NCBI RefSeq assembly: GCF_014489115.1
Contig: NZ_JACTAH010000002.1
Location: forward strand, 1,222,586-1,286,585
Reading direction: 5' to 3'
DNA: 64,000 nucleotides
From: Thauera sedimentorum
GTDB taxonomy: Bacteria; Pseudomonadota; Gammaproteobacteria; Burkholderiales; Rhodocyclaceae
Of the stretch, positions 16,339-29,693 are shown in pieces. A program made the position numbers and the translations under genes. Under the pieces are notes generated by a model, which worked only from the letters and a program-made list of their open reading frames with translations, was not told where the DNA came from and did not search any database. Numbering within the stretch: the stretch's first letter is position 1; each line of letters starts with the position of its first letter.

Positions 16339-16734
16339 ATGAGTATGTCCGATCCGATCGCCGATATGCTGACCCGCATCCGCAACGCGCAGCAGGCCCA
16401 GAAGGGCAGCGTTACGATGCCGTCGTCCAAGCTTAAGGTGGCCATTGCCAACGTGCTGAAGGACGAAGGCTACATCGAGAGCTACGTGGTGCGCGAGAAC
16501 GGCGGCAAGCCGGAACTCGACGTCGAGCTCAAGTACTACGCCGGCCGTCCGGTCATCGAGCGCATCGAGCGCGTGAGCCGTCCCGGGCTGCGTATCTACA
16601 AGGGTAGCGACGATCTGCCGCGTGTGATGAACGGTCTCGGCGTCGCCATCGTGTCCACGCCGAAGGGTGTGATGACCGATCGCGCCGCGCGCGCCAGCCG
16701 CGTCGGCGGTGAAGTGATCTGCGTCGTCGCTTAA
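16339..16734 (+). CDS. rpsH: 30S ribosomal protein S8
   Basis: S8 binds helix 21 of 16S rRNA; in E. coli it is also the translational repressor of the spc operon. It has 131 residues, with [20 protein letters not shown] at the N-terminus and the family signature [19 protein letters not shown] near the end. Preceded by TAAGGAGAG. Confidence 0.98.
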   Translation: MSMSDPIADMLTRIRNAQQAQKGSVTMPSSKLKVAIANVLKDEGYIESYVVRENGGKPELDVELKYYAGRPVIERIERVSRPGLRIYKGSDDLPRVMNGLGVAIVSTPKGVMTDRAARASRVGGEVICVVA

Positions 16735-16743
16735 GGGGGTGCC

Positions 16744-17277
16744 ATGTCTCGTGTAGCTAAGAATCCGGTGGCCATCCCTGCGGGAGTCGAGGTCACCATC
16801 AATGCGGCGGAGATTGCGATCAAGGGCCCGCTGGGCACGATCAGCCGTCCGCTTCACCCGTCTGTTACGGTCACTCGCGAAGGCGACGCGCTGGTGTGCA
16901 AGGCCCTTGATGGCGCCGAGAACGCCCGTGCGATGTCCGGCACGATGCGCGCGCTGATCAACAACATGGTGACCGGTGTCTCCAAGGGTTTCGAGCGCAA
17001 GCTCACCCTGGTGGGCGTCGGCTACCGTGCGCAGGCGCAGGGTGACAAGCTGAATCTTTCGCTGGGTTTCTCCCATCCGGTGGTGCATCAGATGCCCGCT
17101 GGCGTGAAGGTTGAAACCCCCTCGCAGACCGAAGTCGTGATCAAGGGTATCGACAAGCAGCAAGTCGGTCAGGTCGCGGCCGAGGTGCGGGCCTACCGCG
17201 AACCCGAGCCCTACAAGGGCAAGGGCGTCCGCTATGCGGACGAAGTGGTGGTGCTCAAGGAAACCAAGAAGAAGTAA
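16744..17277 (+). CDS. rplF: 50S ribosomal protein L6
   Basis: L6 lies near the factor-binding site of the 50S subunit. It has 177 residues in two related domains, beginning [20 protein letters not shown] and ending with the signature [19 protein letters not shown]. It follows rpsH by 9 bases and precedes rplR by 11. Confidence 0.98.
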   Translation: MSRVAKNPVAIPAGVEVTINAAEIAIKGPLGTISRPLHPSVTVTREGDALVCKALDGAENARAMSGTMRALINNMVTGVSKGFERKLTLVGVGYRAQAQGDKLNLSLGFSHPVVHQMPAGVKVETPSQTEVVIKGIDKQQVGQVAAEVRAYREPEPYKGKGVRYADEVVVLKETKKK

Positions 17278-17288
17278 GGCGGTTCGTC

Positions 17289-17642
17289 ATGGACAAAAAA
17301 CAAGTTCGTCTTCGCCGTGCGCGTAAAACCCGCGCCAAGATCGCGGAGCTGAAGGCGGTTCGCCTGACCGTGTTCCGTTCCAATTGCCATATCTACGCGC
17401 AAGTCATTTCCGGCTGCGGGTCGCGTGTGCTGGCTGCCGCTTCGACGGTGGAGCCGGAAGTGCGGTCCCAGGTGCCGAACGGCGGCAACAAGCAGGCGGC
17501 CGAAGTGGTCGGCAAGCTGATCGCCGAGCGCGCCAAGGCTGCCGGGATCGAGCAGGTCGCGTTCGACCGCTCGGGTTTCCTGTATCACGGTCGCGTCAAG
17601 GCGCTGGCCGAGGCTGCCCGCGAAGGCGGCCTCAAGTTCTAA
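17289..17642 (+). CDS. rplR: 50S ribosomal protein L18
   Basis: L18 joins L5 and L25 on 5S rRNA. It has 117 residues with [18 protein letters not shown], the core [17 protein letters not shown] and the C-terminal [26 protein letters not shown]. It is in the spc operon, 12 bases before rpsE. Confidence 0.98.
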   Translation: MDKKQVRLRRARKTRAKIAELKAVRLTVFRSNCHIYAQVISGCGSRVLAAASTVEPEVRSQVPNGGNKQAAEVVGKLIAERAKAAGIEQVAFDRSGFLYHGRVKALAEAAREGGLKF

Positions 17643-17654
17643 GCGAGGAATCGA

Positions 17655-18179
17655 ATGGCTAAGCAGCAAACCAAGCGTCCGCAGGCCTCCGAGGAGCGTG
17701 ATGACGGTATGCGGGAGAAGATGGTCGCGATCAACCGCGTGACCAAGGTCGTCAAAGGCGGCCGCATTCTCGGTTTCGCCGCGCTGACCGTGGTCGGTGA
17801 CGGTGACGGTGGCATCGGCATGGGCAAGGGCAAGTCCCGCGAAGTGCCGGTGGCCGTGCAGAAGGCGATGGACGAGGCGCGTCGCAAGATGGCCAAGGTG
17901 TCGCTCAAGAACGGCACCCTGCAGCACACCGTGATCGGCAAGCATGGCGCGGCTTCCGTGCTGATGCAGCCCGCACCGAGCGGTACCGGCATCATCGCCG
18001 GCGGCCCGATGCGTGCGGTGTTCGAGGTGATGGGCGTCACCGACATCATCTGCAAGTGCATCGGCTCGACCAACCCGTACAACGTGGTGCGCGCGACGAT
18101 CAACGGCCTGATGGCGGTCAACACCCCGGCAGAGATTGCAGCCAAGCGCGGCAAGACTGTCGAAGAGATCCTGGGGTAA
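17655..18179 (+). CDS. rpsE: 30S ribosomal protein S5
   Basis: S5 has a role in decoding accuracy and mRNA unwinding. It has 174 residues: the dsRNA-binding-like N-domain with [24 protein letters not shown], the loop [16 protein letters not shown] (site of spectinomycin-resistance changes, apparently wild-type) and the C-domain [19 protein letters not shown]. It lies 3 bases before rpmD. Confidence 0.98.
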   Translation: MAKQQTKRPQASEERDDGMREKMVAINRVTKVVKGGRILGFAALTVVGDGDGGIGMGKGKSREVPVAVQKAMDEARRKMAKVSLKNGTLQHTVIGKHGAASVLMQPAPSGTGIIAGGPMRAVFEVMGVTDIICKCIGSTNPYNVVRATINGLMAVNTPAEIAAKRGKTVEEILG

Positions 18180-18182
18180 GCG

Positions 18183-18365
18183 ATGTCCGACAAGAAACTC
18201 AAGGTCACGCTGGTCAAGAGCGTGATCGGTACCAAACAGTCCCATCGCGCCACCGTTCGCGGCCTGGGCCTGCGTCGTCTCAATCACACGGTTGAGCTGC
18301 AGGACACGCCCGAGGTGCGCGGCATGATCAACAAGGTGTCCTACCTGGTGAAGTGCGAGGCATAA
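18183..18365 (+). CDS. rpmD: 50S ribosomal protein L30
   Basis: Small single-domain protein of the large subunit. The 60 residues include [24 protein letters not shown] and [19 protein letters not shown], both typical. Its stop codon directly abuts the rplO start, implying coupling. Confidence 0.97.
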   Translation: MSDKKLKVTLVKSVIGTKQSHRATVRGLGLRRLNHTVELQDTPEVRGMINKVSYLVKCEA

Positions 18366-18806
18366 ATGCGGCTGAATACCATCAAGCCCGGCGCAGGTTC
18401 CAAGTCGCCGGCCAAGCGTGTGGGTCGTGGCATCGGTAGCGGCCTGGGCAAGACCTGCGGTCGTGGCCACAAGGGTCAGAAGTCCCGCGCAGGCGGTTTC
18501 CACAAGACCGGTTTCGAGGGCGGTCAGATGCCGCTGCAGCGTCGTCTGCCGAAGCGCGGCTTCGTGTCGCTGACCGGTTCGCGCAACGCCGAAGTGCGTC
18601 TGTCCGAGCTGGACAAGCTGCCGGTTGAGGACGTGGACCTGCTGGTGCTCATGCAAGCCGGGATCGTCCCCGCCGACGCGTTGTCCGCGAAGGTGGTGCT
18701 GTCCGGTGAGATCAAGCGCAAGGTTAACCTGCGTGGCGTTGGCGCCACCAAGGGTGCCCGCGCCGCCATCGAAGCCGCGGGCGGTTCCGTCGCGGTGGCT
18801 GAGTAA
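18366..18806 (+). CDS. rplO: 50S ribosomal protein L15
   Basis: L15 is a late-assembly protein of the 50S subunit. It has 146 residues with [20 protein letters not shown], the Gly-rich [19 protein letters not shown] and the [20 protein letters not shown] segment. It precedes secY by 15 bases. Confidence 0.98.
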   Translation: MRLNTIKPGAGSKSPAKRVGRGIGSGLGKTCGRGHKGQKSRAGGFHKTGFEGGQMPLQRRLPKRGFVSLTGSRNAEVRLSELDKLPVEDVDLLVLMQAGIVPADALSAKVVLSGEIKRKVNLRGVGATKGARAAIEAAGGSVAVAE

Positions 18807-18821
18807 GCGTCGAGGTAGGTT

Positions 18822-20147
18822 GTGGCCAATCCTTCCGCCACGCTCGGGAGTGCAGGCAAGTTCGGCGACCTCAAGCGCCGGATCCTGTTCCTCCTGGGCG
18901 CGCTGATCGTCTATCGGATCGGTGCCCATATCCCGGTGCCCGGGATCGACCCGGACAAACTGGCCGAGCTGTTCCAGTCGCAGGCCGGTGGCATCCTGGG
19001 TGTGTTCAACCTGTTCTCGGGCGGTGCGCTGTCGCGCTTCACCATCTTTGCGCTGGGGATCATGCCGTATATCTCCGCATCGATCATCATGCAGTTGATG
19101 ACCGTCGCGGTACCGGCTCTCGAGCAGCTCAAGAAGGAAGGTGAAGCCGGTCGGCGCAAGATCACGCAGTACACGCGGTACGGCACGGTTCTGCTGGCAT
19201 TGGCTCAGTCGCTGGGCATGGCGATCGCGCTGGAAGGGCAGCCTGGGCTGGTGCTCGATCCGGGGCTGATGTTCCGCTTCGTCACCGTCGCGACCCTGGT
19301 GACCGGCACGATGTTCCTGATGTGGCTCGGCGAGCAGATCACCGAGCGTGGTATCGGCAACGGTATCTCGCTGATCATCTTCGCGGGTATCGCGGCAGGA
19401 TTGCCGAGCGCGATCGGCGGTTTGTTCGAACTGGTGCGAACCGGTGCGATGCATCCCTTCACCGCGCTGTTCATCTGTGTGCTGGTTGTACTGGTGACCG
19501 CGTTCGTGGTGTTCGTCGAGCGGGGGCAGCGGAAGATCCTGGTGAACTACGCCAAGCGTCAGGTTGGCAACAAGGTGTACGGTGGGCAATCCTCCCATCT
19601 GCCCCTGAAGCTCAACATGTCGGGCGTGATTCCGCCGATCTTCGCGTCCAGCATCATCCTGTTCCCGGCCACGCTGGGGCAGTGGTTCGGTTCTTCGGAG
19701 GGGATGTTCTGGTTGCGGGACATTGCCGCGACGCTCTCTCCGGGTCAGCCGATCTACGTGATGCTGTATGCGCTGGCGATCGTGTTTTTCTGCTTCTTCT
19801 ACACCGCGCTGGTCTTCAATGCGCGGGAGACGGCGGACAACCTGAAGAAGAGCGGCGCCTTCGTGCCGGGTATCCGACCGGGTGACCAGACCGCGCGCTA
19901 CATCGACAAGATCCTGACTCGGCTGACGCTTGCAGGGGCGGTGTATATCACCCTGGTCTGCCTGCTGCCCGAGTTCCTGATCCTGAAGTGGAACGTACCG
20001 TTCTATTTCGGCGGCACGTCACTGCTGATCATCGTTGTGGTGACCATGGACTTCATGTCCCAGGTACAGGCTTACGTGATGTCCCATCAGTATGAAAGCC
20101 TGCTGAAGAAGGCCAACTTCAAGGGTGCGGGTCTTCCGCTCAGGTAA
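18822..20147 (+). CDS. secY: Protein translocase subunit SecY
   Basis: SecY forms the protein-conducting channel of the inner membrane with SecE and SecG. It has 441 residues with ten predicted membrane helices; the plug-domain region [19 protein letters not shown] and the cytoplasmic loop [19 protein letters not shown] are recognisable. The start is GTG 18822 ([20 protein letters not shown]) behind GAGGTAGG. The spc-operon position between rplO and infA is standard in this group. Confidence 0.98.
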   Translation: MANPSATLGSAGKFGDLKRRILFLLGALIVYRIGAHIPVPGIDPDKLAELFQSQAGGILGVFNLFSGGALSRFTIFALGIMPYISASIIMQLMTVAVPALEQLKKEGEAGRRKITQYTRYGTVLLALAQSLGMAIALEGQPGLVLDPGLMFRFVTVATLVTGTMFLMWLGEQITERGIGNGISLIIFAGIAAGLPSAIGGLFELVRTGAMHPFTALFICVLVVLVTAFVVFVERGQRKILVNYAKRQVGNKVYGGQSSHLPLKLNMSGVIPPIFASSIILFPATLGQWFGSSEGMFWLRDIAATLSPGQPIYVMLYALAIVFFCFFYTALVFNARETADNLKKSGAFVPGIRPGDQTARYIDKILTRLTLAGAVYITLVCLLPEFLILKWNVPFYFGGTSLLIIVVVTMDFMSQVQAYVMSHQYESLLKKANFKGAGLPLR

Positions 20148-20150
20148 GCG

Positions 20151-20369
20151 ATGTCGAAGGAAGATGTAATCGAGATGCAGGGCGAGGTCACCGAGAACCT
20201 CCCCAACGCGACGTTCCGCGTTCGGCTCGAAAACGGCCACATGGTCCTCGGGCATATCTCGGGCAAGATGCGCATGCACTACATCCGCATCCTGCCGGGC
20301 GACAAGGTCACCGTGCAATTGACGCCTTACGACCTGACCAAGGGCCGGATCGTGTTCCGGACCAAGTGA
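20151..20369 (+). CDS. infA: Translation initiation factor IF-1
   Basis: IF-1 is an OB-fold protein that occupies the A site during initiation. It has 72 residues, [20 protein letters not shown] to [15 protein letters not shown], complete. Located 3 bases after secY. In E. coli infA lies elsewhere; this position is normal for betaproteobacteria. Confidence 0.97.
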   Translation: MSKEDVIEMQGEVTENLPNATFRVRLENGHMVLGHISGKMRMHYIRILPGDKVTVQLTPYDLTKGRIVFRTK

Positions 20370-20391
20370 ATATAGAAACAGGAGCAAGAAC

Positions 20392-20505
20392 ATGAGAGTC
20401 CAGGCTTCGGTCAAGCGGCTGTGCCGCAACTGCAAGATCATTCGGCGCAAGGGCGTTGTCCGCGTGATCTGCACCGATCCGCGTCACAAGCAGCGCCAGG
20501 GTTGA
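20392..20505 (+). CDS. rpmJ: 50S ribosomal protein L36 (zinc-binding form)
   Basis: The smallest 50S protein, 37 residues, starting [20 protein letters not shown]11, C14, C27 and H32 make the zinc site, so this is the C-plus type. ATG 20392 follows a GGAGCAAGAA ribosome-binding site and the TGA is at 20503-20505. It is the last gene before the rpsM leader. Confidence 0.96.
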   Translation: MRVQASVKRLCRNCKIIRRKGVVRVICTDPRHKQRQG

Positions 20506-20558
20506 TCAAGTCAATCCCAGGCATTAAAATTTAATGTTTCGCTTTTTGGGGTAATCGG

Positions 20559-20921
20559 ATGGCCCGTATTGCTGGGGTAAACATTCCCAACCACAAGCAT
20601 GCCGAGATCGCGCTGACCAGCATCTATGGGATCGGCCGTACGCGTGCTCAGAAGATTTGCGACGCCGCTGGCGTGGCCCGCTCGACCAAGATCAAGGATC
20701 TGACCGAGTCGGACATGGAGAAGCTGCGCGACGAAGTGGGTAGGTTCGTCGTCGAGGGCGACCTGCGTCGTGAAGTCACCATGAACATCAAGCGGCTCAT
20801 GGACCTCGGTTGCTACCGTGGCGTGCGCCACCGCCGTGGCCTGCCGATGCGCGGGCAGCGCACGCGCACCAACGCTCGTACCCGCAAGGGGCCGCGCAAG
20901 CCCATCGCCGGCAAGAAGTAA
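20559..20921 (+). CDS. rpsM: 30S ribosomal protein S13
   Basis: S13 contacts the P-site tRNA and bridges to the 50S subunit. It has 120 residues: [20 protein letters not shown], the helix [16 protein letters not shown] and the C-terminal basic tail [17 protein letters not shown]. First gene of the alpha operon; a short AT-rich palindrome (ATTAAAATTTAAT, 20523-20535) lies in its leader. Confidence 0.98.
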   Translation: MARIAGVNIPNHKHAEIALTSIYGIGRTRAQKICDAAGVARSTKIKDLTESDMEKLRDEVGRFVVEGDLRREVTMNIKRLMDLGCYRGVRHRRGLPMRGQRTRTNARTRKGPRKPIAGKK

Positions 20922-20933
20922 TAGGAACTGATA

Positions 20934-21323
20934 ATGGCTAAGTCTGCTGCAAAGGTTCGTAAGAAGGTCAAGAAGAACGTCGCTGAAGGCATCGCGCACG
21001 TTCACGCGAGCTTCAACAACACCATCATCACCATTACCGATCGCCAGGGTAACGCGCTGTCGTGGGCCACTTCCGGCGGCGCCGGCTTCAAGGGCTCCCG
21101 CAAGAGCACCCCGTTCGCTGCCCAGGTCGCTGCCGAGGCTGCCGGGAAGGCTGCGCAGGAATGCGGCGTGAAGAATCTGGAAGTGCGGATCAAGGGGCCC
21201 GGTCCGGGTCGCGAGTCGGCTGTGCGCGCGCTGAACGCGCTCGGGATGAAGATCTCCAGCATCACCGACATCACCCCGATCCCGCACAACGGCTGCCGTC
21301 CGCCCAAGAAGCGCCGTATCTGA
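20934..21323 (+). CDS. rpsK: 30S ribosomal protein S11
   Basis: S11 forms part of the 30S platform. It has 129 residues with the conserved [21 protein letters not shown] in the N-half, and [19 protein letters not shown] and [19 protein letters not shown] at the end. It lies 12 bases after rpsM and 14 before rpsD. Confidence 0.98.
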   Translation: MAKSAAKVRKKVKKNVAEGIAHVHASFNNTIITITDRQGNALSWATSGGAGFKGSRKSTPFAAQVAAEAAGKAAQECGVKNLEVRIKGPGPGRESAVRALNALGMKISSITDITPIPHNGCRPPKKRRI

Positions 21324-21337
21324 CAAGGAGTTGAAAC

Positions 21338-21967
21338 GTGGCTCGTAATCTCGATCCCAAGTGCCGTCAGTGCCGTCGCGAAGGCGAAAAGCTGTTCCTG
21401 AAGGGCGAAAAGTGTTTTACCGATAAGTGCGCCATCGAGCGTCGCGCCTACGCGCCCGGCCAGCACGGCCAGCGCTCCGGTCAGCGTCTGTCCGGTTATG
21501 GTGTTCAGCTGCGCGAGAAGCAAAAGATCCGCCGCCTGTACGGTGTGCTGGAGCGTCAGTTCCGCAAGGTGTACGCCGAAGCGGACCGCCGCCGCGGCCA
21601 GACCGGCGAGAACCTGCTGCAGTTGCTGGAAGGCCGTCTCGATTCCGTGGCTTTCCGCATGGGTTTCGGCGCGTCCCGTGCCGAAGCGCGCCAGGTGGTT
21701 CGTCACAACGGCGTGCTGGTCAACGGCAAGCGCACCAATATCCCGTCCTACACGGTCAAGCCGGGCGACGTGGTCGAACTGACCGAGCGCGCGCGTGCTT
21801 CGCTGCGCGTGAAGGCTGCCATCGAGGCCGCCGAATCGCGTGGCTTCCCCGAGTGGCTGGAAGTTGACGTCAAGGCGGGCAAGGGCGTGTTCAAGGCCTA
21901 TCCGCAGCGTGCGGAACTGCCGTCGACGATCAACGAAGGCCTGGTGGTCGAACTGTATTCCCGTTGA
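21338..21967 (+). CDS. rpsD: 30S ribosomal protein S4
   Basis: S4 nucleates 30S assembly and in E. coli represses the alpha operon. It has 209 residues from GTG 21338, following AAGGAGTTGAAAC. C9, C12, C26 and C31 make an N-terminal zinc site (C-plus form). The S4 RNA-binding domain is visible at [20 protein letters not shown]. Located between rpsK and rpoA. Confidence 0.97.
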   Translation: MARNLDPKCRQCRREGEKLFLKGEKCFTDKCAIERRAYAPGQHGQRSGQRLSGYGVQLREKQKIRRLYGVLERQFRKVYAEADRRRGQTGENLLQLLEGRLDSVAFRMGFGASRAEARQVVRHNGVLVNGKRTNIPSYTVKPGDVVELTERARASLRVKAAIEAAESRGFPEWLEVDVKAGKGVFKAYPQRAELPSTINEGLVVELYSR

Positions 21968-22007
21968 TCCGGGACGGTGAAGCTCCCCTAGATTCGAGGA
22001 AATGCTG

Positions 22008-22988
22008 ATGCAAAGCAATGCTCTGCTGAAACCCCGCATCATCGACGTCCAGAGTGTCTCGCCGGTACAGGCGCGCGTGACAATGGAACCGTTCGAGCGT
22101 GGTTTCGGCCATACCCTGGGGAATGCGCTCCGCCGCATCCTCCTGTCCTCGCTGCCGGGTCATGCCCCCACCGAGGTGTCCATCGAGGGCGTGCTGCACG
22201 AGTACTCGACGCTCGACGGGGTTCGCGAAGACATCGTGGACCTGCTGCTCAACCTCAAGGGTGTGGTGCTCAAGCTCCACAACCGCAGTGAGGCGACGCT
22301 GCGTCTGGCCAAGTCGGGCGAAGGCGTGGTGACAGCGGCAGATATCGAGATCGGACACGATGTCGAGATCATCAACCCGGATCACGTCATCGCCCATCTC
22401 GGGCCCGGCGGCAAGCTGGACATGCAGATCAAGGTCGAGGAAGGCCGTGGTTATGTCCCGGGAAACGTGCGTCCGGTGCTGGGTGATTCGAAGTCGATCG
22501 GCCGTATCGTGCTGGATGCGTCCTTCAGCCCGGTTCGGCGCGTGAGCTACCTTGTGGAGAGTGCGCGGGTGGAACAGCGTACCGACCTCGATCGGCTGGT
22601 GATCGACATCGAGACCAACGGCGCGGTCGATCCGGAAGAGGCGATCCGCTACGCGGCGCGCGTGCTGATGGATCAGCTGTCGGTCTTCGCCGATCTGGAG
22701 GGCACCCCGGCCGACGTGGAGCAGCCGAAGGCGCAGACGATCGACCCGGTGCTGCTGCGTCCGGTGGATGATCTCGAACTGACGGTGCGTTCGGCGAACT
22801 GCCTGAAGGCTGAGAACATTTACTACATCGGTGACCTGATCCAGCGCACCGAGACCGAGCTGCTGAAGACCCCGAATCTGGGTCGCAAGTCGCTCAACGA
22901 GATCAAGGAAGTGTTGGCCTCCCGTGGGCTGACCCTCGGTATGAAACTGGAAAACTGGCCGCCGGCCGGGCTCGAAAAGCTCGGTTGA
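22008..22988 (+). CDS. rpoA: RNA polymerase alpha subunit
   Basis: Alpha dimerises to nucleate RNA polymerase assembly; its C-terminal domain binds UP elements and activators. It has 326 residues. Two in-frame ATGs exist (22002 and 22008); I use 22008 ([18 protein letters not shown]) because the GAGGA at 21996-22000 then has a 7-base spacing. The N-domain motif [19 protein letters not shown] and the alpha-CTD run [19 protein letters not shown] are complete. Confidence 0.97.
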   Translation: MQSNALLKPRIIDVQSVSPVQARVTMEPFERGFGHTLGNALRRILLSSLPGHAPTEVSIEGVLHEYSTLDGVREDIVDLLLNLKGVVLKLHNRSEATLRLAKSGEGVVTAADIEIGHDVEIINPDHVIAHLGPGGKLDMQIKVEEGRGYVPGNVRPVLGDSKSIGRIVLDASFSPVRRVSYLVESARVEQRTDLDRLVIDIETNGAVDPEEAIRYAARVLMDQLSVFADLEGTPADVEQPKAQTIDPVLLRPVDDLELTVRSANCLKAENIYYIGDLIQRTETELLKTPNLGRKSLNEIKEVLASRGLTLGMKLENWPPAGLEKLG

Positions 22989-23016
22989 ACGGTAGTCGGT
23001 CAAGTGAGGTAATGAA

Positions 23017-23424
23017 ATGCGTCACCGTAACGGTCTTCGCAAACTGAATCGCACCAGCAGCCACCGCCAGGCGATGTTCCGCAACATGGCCAACGCGCTG
23101 CTGCAGCACGAAGTGATCAAGACGACCCTGCCCAAGGCCAAGGAGCTTCGTCGCGTGGTCGAGCCGCTCATCACCCTGGGCAAGAAGCCCAGCGTGGCGA
23201 ATCGTCGTCTCGCCTTCAACCGCCTGCGCGACCGCGACATGGTCGTGAAGCTGTTCGACGAGCTCGGCCCGCGCTACGCTACTCGCAATGGCGGCTATCT
23301 GCGCATCCTGAAGTTCGGCTTCCGCGACGGCGACAATGCGCCGATGGCTCTGGTCGAACTGCTTGATCGTCCGGAAGTGCAGGCGGACGAGCCGGCGGTG
23401 GAAACCGAGGCAGCTGCGGCCTGA
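23017..23424 (+). CDS. rplQ: 50S ribosomal protein L17
   Basis: L17 sits at the tunnel exit on the solvent side. It has 135 residues: [20 protein letters not shown], then [23 protein letters not shown] and [20 protein letters not shown], followed by an acidic tail. Last gene of the alpha operon; a clear intrinsic terminator begins 23 bases after the stop. Confidence 0.98.
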   Translation: MRHRNGLRKLNRTSSHRQAMFRNMANALLQHEVIKTTLPKAKELRRVVEPLITLGKKPSVANRRLAFNRLRDRDMVVKLFDELGPRYATRNGGYLRILKFGFRDGDNAPMALVELLDRPEVQADEPAVETEAAAA

Positions 23425-23447
23425 CAGGTTCGCGAGCAACATAAAAG

Positions 23448-23472
23448 AACCGGACCCTGTCCGGTTTTTTTT
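23448..23472 (+). terminator. Intrinsic terminator of the alpha operon
   Basis: AACCGGAC (23448-23455) pairs with GTCCGGTT (23459-23466) across a three-base loop and runs into eight consecutive T (23465-23472). This is the cleanest terminator in the ribosomal cluster and marks its end. Confidence 0.85.
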
Positions 23473-23509
23473 CGCCTACGCTTTTAGCTTGCTTCGACAG
23501 GAGAATGCG

Positions 23510-24541
23510 GTGACGGGACATGTGTTGGTAACCGGGGGCGCAGGGTATATCGGTAGCCATGCCTGCCTCGCATTGCTCGATTCCGGCGCTGATGTCGTGG
23601 TCGTGGACGATCTGAGCAATTCCTGCAGGGAGTCGCTGCGCCGGGTCGAGGAGCTTGCAGGACGGCGACTCGCTGGCTTCCACCAGATGGACGTGCGGGA
23701 CCGTGAAGGGCTCGAGCGGCTCATGGGGCGGTACCCGGTCGACACCGTGCTGCACTTCGCGGGTTTGAAGGCGGTCGGCGACTCGGTGGCTGAGCCCTTG
23801 CGCTACTACGACAACAACGTCGGTGGCGCCCTCGCGCTGCTCGAGGCGATGCAGCGCTGCGGCGTGAGGCGGATCGTGTTCAGCTCATCGGCAACCGTCT
23901 ATGGCGATCCGCAGCAGGTGCCGATCACCGAGGACGCGCCTCTGGGGCCAACCAATCCTTATGGCCGCACCAAGCTCGTCATCGAGGAGATGCTTGCGGA
24001 TCTGGTGGCTTCCGACCCGCGCTGGCACGCGGTGATCCTGCGCTACTTCAATCCGGTGGGGGCACACCCGAGCGGTCTGATCGGCGAGGACCCGAACGGT
24101 ACGCCCAACAATCTGATGCCCTACATCGCTCAGGTGGCCATCGGCAGACATCCGGTATTGCAGGTGTTCGGCGGCGACTATCCCACTGTGGACGGGACCG
24201 GCGTGCGCGATTTCATCCACGTCATGGATCTTGCCGAGGGGCACGTACGCGCGGTGCAGCGTCTTGACGCCCTACCTGGGCTGAGCAAGCTGAACCTCGG
24301 AACCGGCACTGGCTACAGCGTACTCGAGGTGGTGGCGGCGTTCGAGTTGGCCAGCGGGGCACGGGTGCCCTACCGGATCGTCGAGAGGCGTGCTGGCGAC
24401 GTGGCCGCGTGTTGGGCGGACCCGAAGCGCGCGGAGGCGATGCTCGGCTGGCGAGCCCGCCGCGGGCTGTCCGAAATGTGCGCCGACGCATGGCGTTGGC
24501 AGGCGATGAATCCGGGCGGTTACCGGGGAATCGAGAGGTGA
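23510..24541 (+). CDS. galE: UDP-glucose 4-epimerase
   Basis: Cytoplasmic NAD-dependent epimerase interconverting UDP-glucose and UDP-galactose for surface polysaccharide precursors. It has 343 residues. The Rossmann motif GGAGYIGS is at 9-16 and the catalytic YxxxK pair is Y151/K155, within TNPYGRTK, preceded by SSSATVYG. The start is GTG 23510, six bases after AGGAG at 23499-23503; longer in-frame readings run back into rplQ. It sits between the alpha-operon terminator and the DUF2237 gene. A related UDP-sugar epimerase specificity cannot be excluded. Confidence 0.92.
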   Translation: MTGHVLVTGGAGYIGSHACLALLDSGADVVVVDDLSNSCRESLRRVEELAGRRLAGFHQMDVRDREGLERLMGRYPVDTVLHFAGLKAVGDSVAEPLRYYDNNVGGALALLEAMQRCGVRRIVFSSSATVYGDPQQVPITEDAPLGPTNPYGRTKLVIEEMLADLVASDPRWHAVILRYFNPVGAHPSGLIGEDPNGTPNNLMPYIAQVAIGRHPVLQVFGGDYPTVDGTGVRDFIHVMDLAEGHVRAVQRLDALPGLSKLNLGTGTGYSVLEVVAAFELASGARVPYRIVERRAGDVAACWADPKRAEAMLGWRARRGLSEMCADAWRWQAMNPGGYRGIER

Positions 24542-24593
24542 ACCCCGGCAGCTGGCTGTGGTCGGAGTTGCAGGCGTAGGCAAGGGGATCATC

Positions 24594-24977
24594 GTGAGCG
24601 AGCAACTCGTCAGCAATCAGAAGAACGTACTGGGCGGGCCGCTGCTGGCCTGCAGTTACGCGCCGCTGACCGGCTTCTTCCGTACCGGATGTTGCGAAAC
24701 CGGCGCCGATGATCTCGGGCGGCATGTCGTGTGTACCAAGGTGACCGAGGACTTCCTCGCCTTCTCCCGCCGCAGGGGAAACGACCTGAGCACGCCGCGC
24801 CCGGAGATGCGCTTCGCCGGACTCAAGCCGGGCGATCGCTGGTGCCTGTGCGCCCACCGCTGGCTGGAGGCCTTCGAGGCGGGCGTGGCGCCGCCGGTGG
24901 TGCTTGCCGCCACTCATCGCTCGGCGCTCGAGGTGGTGAGCCTCGAGGTGCTGCAGGCGCACGCCATCGACCTTTGA
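24594..24977 (+). CDS. DUF2237 family protein
   Basis: A small protein of unknown function. It has 127 residues from GTG 24594, behind AAGGGGATC. Recognisable family features are the N-terminal NVLGGPL, GFFRTGCCETGADD with paired Cys, FLAFSRRRGNDLSTPRPEMRF in pieces, and GDRWCLCAHRW followed by EAGVAPPVVL. The conserved Cys and Asp suggest a metal or redox site, but no function is established. It lies 52 bases after galE on the same strand and may be co-transcribed. Confidence 0.85.
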   Translation: MSEQLVSNQKNVLGGPLLACSYAPLTGFFRTGCCETGADDLGRHVVCTKVTEDFLAFSRRRGNDLSTPRPEMRFAGLKPGDRWCLCAHRWLEAFEAGVAPPVVLAATHRSALEVVSLEVLQAHAIDL

Positions 24978-25001
24978 TGCCCGCTGGCGGGAATGTCCTC
25001 G

Positions 25002-25304
25002 CTACCACGCTCGCTTGATGCGGTTGCGGTACTGCACGTCGTGCGGCAGCACCTGCTGCATGGCTTCCAGGTGGCTGCGTACCCGGTCGGTGGCGATGCG
25101 CAGCGTATCCGCAGTGAGCAGGGCGATCTCGCTGTGCCGTGCGGTGCTACGCACCACTTGCTCGATGGCGCGGTTGCGCTGCTGCTCGTCCGCCGGCAGG
25201 TAGACGCCCATGCCTGCATCCTGCAGGGACTTCAGGTAGCGCACCCGACGTTCGATACGATCCAGAAAGCGGGCCTGGGGGTCGCTGGGGGTCTTGTCGG
25301 CCAT
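25002..25304 (-). CDS. Small hypothetical protein downstream of uvrA
   Basis: A 100-residue protein of no family I recognise. It starts at MADKTPSDPQARFLDRIERR, preceded by a GGAG ribosome-binding site, and reads mostly as charged amphipathic helices (RIERRVRYLKSLQDAGMGVY; RSHLEAMQQVL). No signal peptide or membrane segment is seen. It is on the same strand as uvrA and 81 bases beyond its stop, so it may share the uvrA transcript. Confidence 0.6.
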   Translation of the reverse strand: MADKTPSDPQARFLDRIERRVRYLKSLQDAGMGVYLPADEQQRNRAIEQVVRSTARHSEIALLTADTLRIATDRVRSHLEAMQQVLPHDVQYRNRIKRAW

Positions 25305-25385
25305 GGCCGTCTCCGGTAATTCCAACGGTCTTATCGTCGCGCTGTCCCGTCCGCGATGCAAGCCCGGCGATGCCGGCTCGCAGCC

Positions 25386-28229
<2,844 letters not shown>

Positions 28230-28349
28230 GGAACCGGGGGCAGGGAAAAGACGACCCGACACTATAAGAGAGAAGCCGCGGCAGGGCCAATTGCCCTCGC
28301 GGTGATAGAATCCAGCCCTTTCCCGCCAGCCTTCCCCGCTTCCCGACGC

Positions 28350-29576
28350 ATGTCCACCCCCGAGCACGACACGATGAGCCCGCAGGAGCGGCGCGCCGGC
28401 ATCAGCCTGGCGGCGATCTTCGCGCTGCGCATGCTGGGGCTGTTCCTGATCCTGCCGGTGTTCGCGGTGCACGCGCCCACGGTGTCGGGCGGCAGCGACC
28501 TGATGATGGTGGGCCTGGCGATCGGCGCCTACGGGCTGACCCAGGCCTTCCTGCAGATTCCCTTCGGTGCGGCCTCCGACCGCTTCGGTCGCAAGCCGGT
28601 GATCGTCTTCGGCCTGGCGCTGTTCGTCATTGGCAGCGCGGTCGCCGCGCTGGCCGACAGCATCGGGTGGATCATCGCCGGACGCGTGCTGCAGGGCGCC
28701 GGGGCGATCTCCGCCGCGGTCACCGCGCTGGCCGCGGACCTCACCCGCGACCAGCATCGCACCAAGGTCATGGCGATGATCGGCTCGAGCATCGGCCTGG
28801 TGTTCGCCGCGTCGCTGGTGGTTGCGCCCTTGCTCTATGCGGCGATCGGCATGGCCGGCATCTTCTGGTTCACCGCCGCGCTGGCGCTTGCGGCGATCTG
28901 GGTGGTGGTGCGTGTGGTGCCCGCCGCCCCGCCGGTGCCCCGTGCCACCGGGCGTTTCGGCGAGGTGCTGCGTGACGGGCAGCTGATGCGGCTGAACTTC
29001 GGCGTCTTCGTCCTGCACCTGATCCAGACCACCATGTGGGTCATGGTGCCCGCCGCGCTGGTGGCGAGTGGCGGCTTGCCGGTGGCCGAGCACTGGAAGG
29101 TGTATCTGCCCGCGGTGCTGCTGTCCTTCATCGCCATGGTGCCGGCGGTGATCCTCGCCGAGCGGCGCGGGTGGATGAAGCCGATCTTCCTGGCGGCGGT
29201 CGGATTGCTCGTGATCGTGCAGCTGGGCCTCATGCTGTTCGGCGACGGACTGTGGCCGCTCGCCCTGTGGTTGACGCTGTTCTTCGTTGCCTTCAACATC
29301 CTCGAGGCCACCCAGCCGTCATGGATCTCGAAGATCGCACCGGCACATGCCAAGGGGACCGCGCTGGGCGTATACAATACGCTGCAGTCGGCGGGCCTGT
29401 TCCTCGGCGGTCTGCTCGGCGGCTGGCTGGCGCAGCGTTTCGGTCCGGGTTCGGCGAGCCTGGCATGTGCGGTGCTCGCGCTGCTGTGGCTGGCCGCTGC
29501 CGCCACGATGAATCCACCGCCCCGGCGCGTGCAGGCAGTGGCACCGGCCGGGGAGCCAGGCACTCGCCGGGCCTGA
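28350..29576 (+). CDS. MFS transporter
   Basis: A major facilitator superfamily membrane protein of 408 residues with about twelve predicted membrane helices. The loop 2-3 motif [18 protein letters not shown] is the MFS signature (G-x3-D-R-x-G-R-K). The hydrophobic core begins at [21 protein letters not shown]. An alternative start at ATG 28374 (MSPQERRAG) is possible because neither has a strong ribosome-binding site. Such uvrA-linked MFS genes are often annotated as drug efflux pumps, but the substrate cannot be read from the sequence. ssb follows after 117 bases. Confidence 0.85.
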   Translation: MSTPEHDTMSPQERRAGISLAAIFALRMLGLFLILPVFAVHAPTVSGGSDLMMVGLAIGAYGLTQAFLQIPFGAASDRFGRKPVIVFGLALFVIGSAVAALADSIGWIIAGRVLQGAGAISAAVTALAADLTRDQHRTKVMAMIGSSIGLVFAASLVVAPLLYAAIGMAGIFWFTAALALAAIWVVVRVVPAAPPVPRATGRFGEVLRDGQLMRLNFGVFVLHLIQTTMWVMVPAALVASGGLPVAEHWKVYLPAVLLSFIAMVPAVILAERRGWMKPIFLAAVGLLVIVQLGLMLFGDGLWPLALWLTLFFVAFNILEATQPSWISKIAPAHAKGTALGVYNTLQSAGLFLGGLLGGWLAQRFGPGSASLACAVLALLWLAAAATMNPPPRRVQAVAPAGEPGTRRA

Positions 29577-29693
29577 CCCAGCCGGCGGGCGCCGGCAAAC
29601 GACATGCGTATTCCCGGAGCCCAGGCTCCATCAACTTGAGACTCGGAAGCCCGGCCGTCATCCCGGGCGACCCACCAGAACTGGAGAATCCGG

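Noticed and set aside
17232..19598. 788-codon antisense open frame spanning rplR to secY
   Set aside because: Crosses several certain ribosomal genes and has shadow composition.
28230..28349. LexA box in the uvrA / MFS intergenic region
   Set aside because: Only a short palindrome (AGGGC-N5-GCCCT) is present; no CTG-N10-CAG match.
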